This document shows positions 36,046 through 44,298 of a stretch of DNA of 64,000 nt, in pieces (within the stretch, counting starts at the first letter, position 1; each line of letters opens with the position of its first letter). The notes under the pieces are model-generated. The model was not told the DNA's origin. It did not search any database and worked only from the letters and a program-made list of their open reading frames with translations. The translations under genes and the position numbers were made by a program. Origin of the DNA: Treponema sp. (GTDB lineage Bacteria; Spirochaetota; Spirochaetia; Treponematales; Treponemataceae). Where the stretch lies: positions 148,102-212,101 of the forward strand of contig JAGCNW010000010.1 in NCBI GenBank assembly GCA_017645785.1. Reading direction: 5' to 3'.

Positions 36046-39000
36046 TTACGGATTTATCATCCAACTATTCCATGTAGTATCACCGGAATCAATAGTAAAA
36101 TAGCTGTCATACAAACCCCATTGCTTCCAAGAATTTGCAGTTGCCTGAGCATTGAGTGAAGTATCTAAAGTTGAAACAGCTGCCTGTGTCACTGTACAGC
36201 CAGTCTCAGTGGTTCTATTAGGATAAATGTATGTTGTGTCTGCAGGGCCTTTCACATAGCAATTGTTCATAGTTTGTCCTGTCGTACCCGAGATGCCTCC
36301 CCCCTCACCTTTGCTGCTGGTCACTGTACAACTTACCCATGAATTTTTAATTGTTCCATATCCTCTGCCGCCGAGGATGCCGCCAGCCAAGCCAGTTGAT
36401 GTTATAGTTGCATTATTCGCGCAATTTAAAATATACAAACCGGACCCCGAGCTGCTTGTTTCTCCAACAATTCCGCCCGCGATGCCGCCATAAGAGCCAG
36501 ATTTATTATTCGTTACAGCGCCTCGGTTTTCACAATTTTTTACTGTCGTATATTTCGCATAACCTACAACTCCACCAGTACCATAGTTTTCACCATCAGC
36601 TCGTATCGCGGCCCAGTTCTTGCACATATCTATGGTAATGGGGTTAGAACTCGAACCGTCGCAATTTCCTACTATTCCGCCAAAATAATTTCTTCCACCA
36701 CTTGTATACGTAAGGCTTGCGTAATTTGCGCACAGCTGGACAGTTCCTGAATCCATAGAACCTACAAGAACTCCCATAGGCCCAGATGTTGGAACAACTG
36801 TTCCCGTAGTCTTTAGTTTTGACACAGTGGAGCCCGACGCATAATTTATCAAGCCGGCCTTCGCGCTGGTGAAATTTACAGTCTTATAATTTCCGTCAAA
36901 GTTTCCTTTGAACTTCTTGGAAGAACTTCCAATGCCTGACCATGTACTATCGAGCTCCACATCGTCAGCCAGTTTTAATGTAACGCCGGAAAGTCCGTTT
37001 GTACCGGAACTTAGCGTTGTGGCTACATAATTCAAGTCCGCCTGCGTAGCGACGCCAAAGGTTCCGCTGCTTGTAGTTGTTGTAATGTTTTGAGCGGACT
37101 GGTTTGAAAACAGCGCGCCATTGGATTGTATGTATTTTGTGTTGTGGGCGAACTTTTTAAAATTGTCTGTGACATAAGAGACATCCGTGGCGCTGGAGGA
37201 TTGCGGAGAAAGGACAAGCGTGCCGTCTTCAGTTTTTGCGCTGAAAATTCTTGCGCCCAACTCCGCCCCCAAAGTTCCTGCTACGGTCACAGAGCAATCA
37301 TAATAAAGATATATGTCATTGTTTTTATTGCCTGTGGAGGCGATGCTGGTCGCAGAGCCGCTTAAGGAGAACGAAGACTTGGTTGTGGCGGCAGCAGAGC
37401 CAGTGCCGTTTGACATTACAGAAACAGCGCCGCCGCTAGTGCCTGCTTTATTTGAGGCCATTGTTCCGCCTGTCATTACAAGGCTGGCGCCGCTCGTAGA
37501 ATAATCCAGGTAAATTCCAGCTCCAAGTCCAGCGCCATTATAAGAGATGTTTCCAGTGTTGTAATATATTTTTCCTTCGCTTGAATATATACCCCCGCCA
37601 AGAGCGGCATTAGTTGGCAAGAGCGGGTTTAGTTTGTAATAAGCATAATTTTGCCTGATGCCGTTTGCCAATTCTGTCGCGCTTGTGGAAGCCGGCGTTC
37701 CGTCGCTGTTGCTGGAAGTGTATCCTAAATAAATGTATCCGCCATTGTTGTAAACGCCGCCGCCATAGCGCGCCGCAAAGTTTCCCGTTGCATCTGTAGC
37801 ATCGCCATTAGCGCTTCCGCCAATCAAAGCGGTTCCTGTCATATATATTTTGGCTCCGCTGCCGTTGTTGTAAACGCCGCCTCCCTGATCCGATTTATTT
37901 CCATTTACTGTTCCTCCAGTCAGACTTAAAGTTCCGCCATTGTAAACGCCGCCGCCGCTGTAAAGGTCGCTCTCGGTAGAGTCTGAGTCTTTATTACTTG
38001 TGGCATTGTATAAAACGCCGCCGCTTGCCATCTTAACGGTTCCGCCGTTGTTGTAAATGCCGCCGCCGCCTTTGAATCCGAAATTCCAGCGGATTCCATA
38101 ACCGTCGGTCAGATCGGATTTTTTGCTGTCGTCAGGCTCCGAATAGCCAAGCCATACTGTACTGCCTGTGTCCGCATAAACGCCGCCGCCGTTTATCGCA
38201 TAATTTACTGAACTACTGGAGGATGAGGATGCGGATGGATCAGTTGAATTTTTCATTCCGATAAGCGCCGTTCCGCTCATGCAAAGATTGGCGTATTTTA
38301 AATAAACGCCGCCGCCTTTAGTATTCTCGCTGCCATTATACTGATTCGCTTTATTATTGGAGATCTCTGCATTTGAGTTCATTATGAGGGTCGCGGGATT
38401 GGCTTCAGTGCCCTCAATGTACACTCCGCCGCCTAAACTACCGCCAGACGTCATTGCAAGTTTGTTGTTCTTAACATGCACATTTTCACCAAGCGTCAGC
38501 TTTGCTCCTGCCGCCTTAACATAAATGCCGCCGCCATTCTGTGTTCTATGATAACCATTCATAAGAGTAAGATTTTGAAGCGCGACCGGAACCGCAGATT
38601 CTATCGAAAGCGGTTTTCCAATTGAAATTGGGTTTGATGACCCTTTAGCGTGGAATTTGGCGTTTGAGTCTACACCCTTTATAGTAAGCGCGCTTGCGTG
38701 ATCGCTGGTTGTTATGCCGCTGCCAATAGTCTGGCTGCCTTCCAACGTACCTACGACATTGATAACGCGGCCCACAGTTACTGCATTAGCGCCAGAGCCT
38801 GTAGTAGTTTTGTCGTTGGGGCCGTTCCAGCATTGCGCCACGGCGTTGGCGATTGTGTCGTAAGGCGCGACTATTGTTCCAAGGCCGCCGTCAGCCGGTT
38901 TTTTGCCGCCGCCGTAAGAAACACCGTCAATGGCACACGCGTCAGCCTGCGCAACATAAATAGGCGCGTCGATTTTTCCGATATAGCCCGTGTCTGTCAA

Positions 39001-42000
39001 AACGCTCCATTCACTGTCGGAAAGCGTGAACTTTCCCGCTTGGGTGGCGGTGGCGCCGGACACGGCGGTCTTTCCGCGCTTATAACCTGTAGGAGTGAGC
39101 AAAATAGCGCTGGATGTTGAGAAACCTGATGTGACTGTCACAGGCTTTAAGGCTGGCGTTGTCAAACTGGTGTCGTAGAAAAGCGCGATGTCGTTGTAAC
39201 CGGCGCCGCTTCCTTTGGGGATTGAAACAGTTCCTGTCAAATTGAGCGTTCCCGCGTTGTAAATGGCTCCGCCGCTTGCCGCCGTGTTGGATTGCACGGT
39301 TCCCGCTGAAACTGTCAATGTAGTTCCGCTTTTTACGTACACGCCGCCGCCGGATGTAGTGGCGGTGTTTCCGCTTACGACCGCTCCGCTTGCAAGGTCA
39401 ACGCTGCCCGCCTCTATGTCGATGCCGCCGCCGTTGCTTGCCGCGTAGCCGCCAGTAATCGTAAGGCTTTTTACAACGACAGGAACGGCGGTTGAAACTG
39501 TGAGGGTTGTTCCTTTTGATTCGGAAGTAAAGCCGCCTTTAAGTTGAGGACTTGTTCCTGTTCCTTGCAGAGTGATTTTTGTTGCATGAGTTGTCGTTTT
39601 GATTGAAGAAGAAATTGTCTGAGCGCCAGTCACCGTTCCGCTGATGTTAATTATGCGACCGTTGGTTGAGTCTGTGTCGTTGGGGCCAAGCCAACATTGG
39701 GCAACAGCGGCTGCCAGAGTTTTATAACCTGTAGCAGCTGAAGAACCTTTCGTTTCATTTCCGGTCGCACATACATAAATCGGCGCGTCGATTTTTCCCG
39801 CGTGAGTTGAACTTACAGAAGTTTGGATAATGCTCCAATCATTGTCGCTCATTTTAAAGCAGCCGTATTTGCTTGACGTTCCTGTAAGGACTTGCTTTCC
39901 ACGAATCCAAGAGGTTGGAGTTATGGCGATGCTTGAGGCCGTGGCGCTTAAACTTGCGCCGGCGCTTACCATCTTCATAGCAGGAGTAGCAGCGCTAGAA
40001 TCATAATAAACGGCAATGTCGTTAGCGCCCGCTCCAGTTCCTGCTGGAATTGAGACAGCTCCGTTCAGCGTAAGCGAGTTCTTGTTGTAAATCGCGCCGC
40101 CAGTTGTCGCTGTGTTGCTTGAGATAGTTCCGCCAGTCATTGTGACGGTTCCCTCGTTGTAAACGCCGCCGCCGCTTATAGTCGCGCCGCTTGCCGCCAT
40201 GTTGTCGGAAATTTCGGAGTAGTCGCTTATGTTGAGCGTCGCTCCGCTAGTGACATAAACGCCGCCGCCGCTGGTTGTCGCCTTGTTTCCGACAACATTG
40301 GCAAAGTTAGACAGCGTCACCGTTCCGTCCGAGATGTTTATGCCGCCGCCGTTTTCGGCCTTGCCGTCGGTAATCGTAAGATATTGAATTGTAGTGGAGA
40401 GACCGCTTTTTGCCATAGACAGCGCGGTCGCGCTTCCGCCGCCGTTGATTTGCGCGGCGCTTGGCTGGCCCTCAACTGGCCTGTAGCCTGTAATCGTTAC
40501 AGGAGATGACGTTCCGCCACTAACTGACGTGCCGCTGGCAATTGTCTGAGCGCCAAGCGTTCCGGCGACGGTGATTGTCCTGCCTGCAATAGTAAGATCG
40601 TCACAACCAAGCGCCGCGGCGATTGTCGCATAGGGGTTTGTCTTAGTTCCTGTCGCGCCGCTTGTCTTTCCTTTGTTAAAGCCTTCGGGCCTTGTCCGCA
40701 TTGGCAGATTTGTGTCAGTTTTATTGTCGGGGTCGCTTGCGCTAACGACGTAAATCGGCGAATCGATGAAGGCGGTCTTATGGTCCGTCGATTTGATTAC
40801 CCTTTCCCATCCGTCGTTGTCGTTGGTAAAGTTGAACCTTTTTGTATGGTCGCCAGTTATGACATTTGAAGAAGTAGAAATCAGGAAGTTTGTCTTGCGC
40901 TTCCACTTTGCCAGCGTGATTGTGGCCACAGTGTTAGGGGCGTTCTCGGCAAAGCCCGCGCTCGCTATGGTTATTGTCGCCGCCGTTGTATTTGAGCTGA
41001 CTAAATAAACGTCGTTGTTCTTGACCGTTCCGCCGTAAGGAATGCTGGCTGTTCCGCCCATAGTAAAGCTTATGTCTGTGTCCCAGACGTCCTCACATAC
41101 GGCTCCGCCGTATCCGTTATCTCCCACGGCCTTGTTGCCCGAGATTGTTCCGCCAGTCATCGTAAAATTTGGCGCGCCGCTAACGTTTAACCTTTTTGTA
41201 AGAAGAACGCCGCCGCCATAGCATCTTGTTCCGCTGGCCTCGTTTCCAACAATTTCTCCGCCGGTCATCTCAACAGTTCCGTTATTGTAAACGCCGCCGC
41301 CGCCCTGCTTTCCGTCTGCGCTGCCAGTGACATTTACGCCGTTATAAGAAACTTTGCCGCTGGCGATTTTTAATACGCCCATATTTGAATTGCTAATGCC
41401 CGCTCCTGTTGGCGCTGAGCTTTCCGCATAGTTTCCGATAACGCCGCCGGTAAGTTGGGCTTCCTTTGGATTTCCGTCGGAGCCGCGCTCATAGCCCAAA
41501 AAGACGCTTCCGCTGTTGTATATGCCCGCGCCGTCGCCGGCCTTGTTCGCGCCGGCGGTCGAGCCAGTCGCCGCGGCGGAAAGATTTCCATTATCTCCGA
41601 TTACGGCCGAGCCGTTCAAATAAAGCTTCGCTCCGTTGCAAACATAAACGCCGCCGCCTATAATAGCGTTGTTTTTTGTAACCAAGGCGGCGTCAGAAAG
41701 GGTCACATCTCCGCCAGAGTTTAAATAGATTCCGCCGCCATAGGCGTTTGGCACTGCGGCGGTGGCGTTTCCGCCGGTAATCTTCAGGTTCATGATAGTT
41801 ATCGGAACCGAGGTTTTAATCTCAAGCGCGCTGCCCGCCGAGCCGGTCGAAGGAATGGCTATAGCGTCAACCGGATTCTTTTTGTCCTTGATTTGTCCGT
41901 TCTCAAGGTTTCCGGCTCCCATAATCGTCAGCGCCGAACAATTGCCCGCAATAAACGTATTTGGAATTGTTTGTTTGGCTTCCAGAGTTCCGTCAATAAA

Positions 42001-44211
42001 AATTGTGTCCGGCTCTCCGCCGCTAAGCTTTGACACCGCGTATTGCAAGGTTTTAAAGGGATGCGTCTGCGTTCCTTCTTCGTTAGGGCTGTCTTGCGCG
42101 CCAGCGCCTTCGCTTACGTAAATCGGAGCGGACAAAACGCCCAAGTCCAAGTGACCGGCTTGCTTGGATTTTTTTATGTTAAAACCAAGCGAGGAAATTC
42201 CAAAGCGTCCGCAATCGTCGGCGTTGATTTCTCCCGAACCTTTTTTTAGGACAGGCGTTCCGCGGGTTTTGACCGTCGGCGTGATTGTGGCCACCTTTCC
42301 GCTGGAATAGAAGGAACCATCCACAATGACTTGTTGGTTTTGGTCCTTGAGCGCCACGTCGTTGCTTTTGACGGAACCGCCATAGGGAATCGAGGCGTTT
42401 CCGCTGATCTTAAATTCGCCGTTGACATAAACAGCGCCGCCGCCGTCGGCGCTAGTCGCAGTGTTTCCGCTTATGGTTCCGCCCGTCATTTCAAAAGAGC
42501 CTTTTGAGCCGTTATTGCTTTCCACGCTGACGCCGCCGCCGTAGGGAGCCGAGTTGGAGCTTATCTCTCCAGATTCCATCGTGGCGCTGCCGACATTTGA
42601 CACATACACGCCGCCCGCGTTCTTTTGGGAATGGTTGTCCGTTATCTTGGCGCCTTTTATGAGCAAGCTTCCCGCCTCGACATGGACTCCGGCGCCGGCA
42701 TAACCAGTTCCGCTGGCGTGGCCGCAAATTTCAGTTCCGGAAAGCAAGGTGACGCTGGCGCCCGCCTTGTTTATATTTATTCCTCGCGACGTAGTATTGG
42801 CCGGGTCCCTTGTTATCTTGACTCCTCTTATTTTTACAGGAACGTCCGTCAAAACAGAAATGACGTTCAGAGCCTCGTCCGCGCCGCCGCCCGCAATAAC
42901 CGCGTGGGTTGATCCGTCAACGTTTGTTATCAAAATTGACTTGGCTTTTTTATTGCTGGGATCGCCAAGAAGCTCTCTCAAGACGGCGTTTCCCTTGACT
43001 GGCTTGGCGTCGCTTCCGCAAACATAAATCGTGTAGTCAACCTCGCCGCTTCCCGAGGCCTCGATTGTGTTAAAGGCTTTTTGCAAAGTGGCGAAGGGAG
43101 CGAGGAAGCTTCCTTCGTTTGAGTCGGAAGGGCCCCTGTAGCCGGGAGCCGTGGAGCCGGTGTCGCCGACGTAAAGGAATGAGCTTCTAAAAACGTTCAC
43201 GGCGGCGGGGCTGATGAAAAAGCCGTCGCCGGTTATAAGGCCGGTTTCTTTGTCCGTTCCGCCATTCGTGACCCATTTGTTGGTTTTCATTCCGCTAAAG
43301 ACGCTTACAGTCTGGACGGTCTGGAAGACCATGGTTCGGTTGGCCGCGGAAGGGTCGCTGTTATTGTAAAAGCTTATGGTCATTTCGTAGGCGCCGGGAG
43401 CGACGCTGGGCAAGTCTAGAGTTAAGACTCCGGTCCAAACAGCCGGGTCGCTCTCCATGACGCGCTCCAAGGTTTTGCTTTGCTCCGTTCCGCTTGAGTC
43501 TTTCCAGCGGGCAATCGCGGAGTCGACGTCGGCAGTTCCCTTGTTAAATGTAAGAAGGACGCTTCCGTTCCCCGCGTCCGAAACAGGAGCCGCGGAGAAG
43601 GTTCTGCTTACGACGCTTTGGCTTTCGTCCAAGGTTATAAGGCCGCTTGACGCCCTAAGGACAGGCTTGTTTTGCGAGTTCTTTATGCCGCATTCGATTA
43701 TCCACTTTCCAACTTTAAGGGGAATCGCGTAGCTTATTCCGTTTGAGCCGCCGCTAAATTTTCCGCCTTCGCCGTTGTCGTTTCTGCCGTATTCGACGGG
43801 ATCGTTCCCCACGCTGTCTTGGGGAGTGGCGGAAACATAGTAGTAGTATTCCGCTTCCTTGCCTATTTCCAGGTCAGGCTGGGCGGCTTTTGACACGCCG
43901 GCGACAGCTCCAAGGGAAGCCTCCAAGGCCGAGACTTTTGCAGACACTTCTTGGGGAAGCGCGTTTCCCACGCCTATCGATCCGCAAAAGGTCACTGTGG
44001 CTCTTTGCGCATTGGCAACCGGAGCGGCGGTGGCTGGCGTCGCAGGGTTCGCCGGCTGGATTACCGGAGGGATAAAGACAACGGGACTTCCGCCCGAAAC
44101 GTTGTCGCAGGAAGAAAGGCCAAGCGCGACAAAAAGCGCGACAAAAAGCGCGACAAAAAGCGCCCTTGCGGCCGTTTTTATTGATTTTTGAGCTGCAAAA
44201 AAATGTTTCAT
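36046..44211 (-). CDS. Giant modular beta-helix lipoprotein with GLUG C-terminus, 2721 residues
   Basis: Start at ATG 44211 (GGAGG five bases upstream). Lipoprotein signal: hydrophobic core with FVAL repeated three times, then GLSSC (Cys35) and DNVSGGSP as in the first protein. N-terminal domain to about 330, then five modules near residues 342, 693, 1150, 1474 and 1747 with the same (I)YV...GT...PF/Y openings and GGGVY/GGAVY coils. From about 2384 the coils give way to a GLUG-type beta-helix (GIGSSSKKFKGNFDGNYKTV, then GGIVGNCDG, GGVVGYAKY, GGIVGETSS, GGILGGRGY), absent in the paralogue. Ends SGDTTWNSWMINP; no barrel. A paralogue by duplication, later diverged. Confidence 0.8.
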   Translation of the reverse strand: MKHFFAAQKSIKTAARALFVALFVALFVALGLSSCDNVSGGSPVVFIPPVIQPANPATPATAAPVANAQRATVTFCGSIGVGNALPQEVSAKVSALEASLGAVAGVSKAAQPDLEIGKEAEYYYYVSATPQDSVGNDPVEYGRNDNGEGGKFSGGSNGISYAIPLKVGKWIIECGIKNSQNKPVLRASSGLITLDESQSVVSRTFSAAPVSDAGNGSVLLTFNKGTADVDSAIARWKDSSGTEQSKTLERVMESDPAVWTGVLTLDLPSVAPGAYEMTISFYNNSDPSAANRTMVFQTVQTVSVFSGMKTNKWVTNGGTDKETGLITGDGFFISPAAVNVFRSSFLYVGDTGSTAPGYRGPSDSNEGSFLAPFATLQKAFNTIEASGSGEVDYTIYVCGSDAKPVKGNAVLRELLGDPSNKKAKSILITNVDGSTHAVIAGGGADEALNVISVLTDVPVKIRGVKITRDPANTTSRGININKAGASVTLLSGTEICGHASGTGYAGAGVHVEAGSLLIKGAKITDNHSQKNAGGVYVSNVGSATMESGEISSNSAPYGGGVSVESNNGSKGSFEMTGGTISGNTATSADGGGAVYVNGEFKISGNASIPYGGSVKSNDVALKDQNQQVIVDGSFYSSGKVATITPTVKTRGTPVLKKGSGEINADDCGRFGISSLGFNIKKSKQAGHLDLGVLSAPIYVSEGAGAQDSPNEEGTQTHPFKTLQYAVSKLSGGEPDTIFIDGTLEAKQTIPNTFIAGNCSALTIMGAGNLENGQIKDKKNPVDAIAIPSTGSAGSALEIKTSVPITIMNLKITGGNATAAVPNAYGGGIYLNSGGDVTLSDAALVTKNNAIIGGGVYVCNGAKLYLNGSAVIGDNGNLSAAATGSTAGANKAGDGAGIYNSGSVFLGYERGSDGNPKEAQLTGGVIGNYAESSAPTGAGISNSNMGVLKIASGKVSYNGVNVTGSADGKQGGGGVYNNGTVEMTGGEIVGNEASGTRCYGGGVLLTKRLNVSGAPNFTMTGGTISGNKAVGDNGYGGAVCEDVWDTDISFTMGGTASIPYGGTVKNNDVYLVSSNTTAATITIASAGFAENAPNTVATITLAKWKRKTNFLISTSSNVITGDHTKRFNFTNDNDGWERVIKSTDHKTAFIDSPIYVVSASDPDNKTDTNLPMRTRPEGFNKGKTSGATGTKTNPYATIAAALGCDDLTIAGRTITVAGTLGAQTIASGTSVSGGTSSPVTITGYRPVEGQPSAAQINGGGSATALSMAKSGLSTTIQYLTITDGKAENGGGINISDGTVTLSNFANVVGNKATTSGGGVYVTSGATLNISDYSEISDNMAASGATISGGGVYNEGTVTMTGGTISSNTATTGGAIYNKNSLTLNGAVSIPAGTGAGANDIAVYYDSSAATPAMKMVSAGASLSATASSIAITPTSWIRGKQVLTGTSSKYGCFKMSDNDWSIIQTSVSSTHAGKIDAPIYVCATGNETKGSSAATGYKTLAAAVAQCWLGPNDTDSTNGRIINISGTVTGAQTISSSIKTTTHATKITLQGTGTSPQLKGGFTSESKGTTLTVSTAVPVVVKSLTITGGYAASNGGGIDIEAGSVDLASGAVVSGNTATTSGGGVYVKSGTTLTVSAGTVQSNTAASGGAIYNAGTLNLTGTVSIPKGSGAGYNDIALFYDTSLTTPALKPVTVTSGFSTSSAILLTPTGYKRGKTAVSGATATQAGKFTLSDSEWSVLTDTGYIGKIDAPIYVAQADACAIDGVSYGGGKKPADGGLGTIVAPYDTIANAVAQCWNGPNDKTTTGSGANAVTVGRVINVVGTLEGSQTIGSGITTSDHASALTIKGVDSNAKFHAKGSSNPISIGKPLSIESAVPVALQNLTLMNGYHRTQNGGGIYVKAAGAKLTLGENVHVKNNKLAMTSGGSLGGGVYIEGTEANPATLIMNSNAEISNNKANQYNGSENTKGGGVYLKYANLCMSGTALIGMKNSTDPSASSSSSSSVNYAINGGGVYADTGSTVWLGYSEPDDSKKSDLTDGYGIRWNFGFKGGGGIYNNGGTVKMASGGVLYNATSNKDSDSTESDLYSGGGVYNGGTLSLTGGTVNGNKSDQGGGVYNNGSGAKIYMTGTALIGGSANGDATDATGNFAARYGGGVYNNGGYIYLGYTSSNSDGTPASTSATELANGIRQNYAYYKLNPLLPTNAALGGGIYSSEGKIYYNTGNISYNGAGLGAGIYLDYSTSGASLVMTGGTMASNKAGTSGGAVSVMSNGTGSAAATTKSSFSLSGSATSIASTGNKNNDIYLYYDCSVTVAGTLGAELGARIFSAKTEDGTLVLSPQSSSATDVSYVTDNFKKFAHNTKYIQSNGALFSNQSAQNITTTTSSGTFGVATQADLNYVATTLSSGTNGLSGVTLKLADDVELDSTWSGIGSSSKKFKGNFDGNYKTVNFTSAKAGLINYASGSTVSKLKTTGTVVPTSGPMGVLVGSMDSGTVQLCANYASLTYTSGGRNYFGGIVGNCDGSSSNPITIDMCKNWAAIRADGENYGTGGVVGYAKYTTVKNCENRGAVTNNKSGSYGGIAGGIVGETSSSGSGLYILNCANNATITSTGLAGGILGGRGYGTIKNSWVSCTVTSSKGEGGGISGTTGQTMNNCYVKGPADTTYIYPNRTTETGCTVTQAAVSTLDTSLNAQATANSWKQWGLYDSYFTIDSGDTTWNSWMINP
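44124..44159 (-). repeat. Three 12-base tandem units in the signal peptide
   Basis: Plus-strand unit GCGCGACAAAAA three times, coding Phe-Val-Ala-Leu in the hydrophobic core. Copy changes would lengthen or shorten the core by four residues without a frameshift. The first giant protein has no such repeat. Confidence 0.85.
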
Positions 44212-44242
44212 AAACGCCTCCTTCCGATAAAAAAGACATAAT

Positions 44243-44271
44243 ATTTTAGCGCATATATTGTAAATTTGCAA
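44243..44271 (-). promoter_or_regulatory. Promoter of the second giant gene
   Basis: Minus strand: TTGCAA (44266-44271), 17-base spacer, TAAAAT (44243-44248). Its -35 lies inside the spacer of the rightward helicase promoter, so the two should compete. Confidence 0.55.
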
Positions 44272-44286
44272 GCAATTTGCTAGTAT
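44258..44286 (+). promoter_or_regulatory. Promoter of the helicase gene
   Basis: TTGTAA (44258-44263), 17-base spacer, TAGTAT (44281-44286), 12 bases before the ATG at 44299. No Shine-Dalgarno; near-leaderless. Confidence 0.55.
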
Positions 44287-44298
44287 AGCGTTCACTCT

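Noticed and set aside
27000..44000. Many rightward open frames inside the giant genes
   Set aside because: They arise from the repeated GGCGGC-type codons read on the opposite strand; low-complexity translations with no recognisable features.
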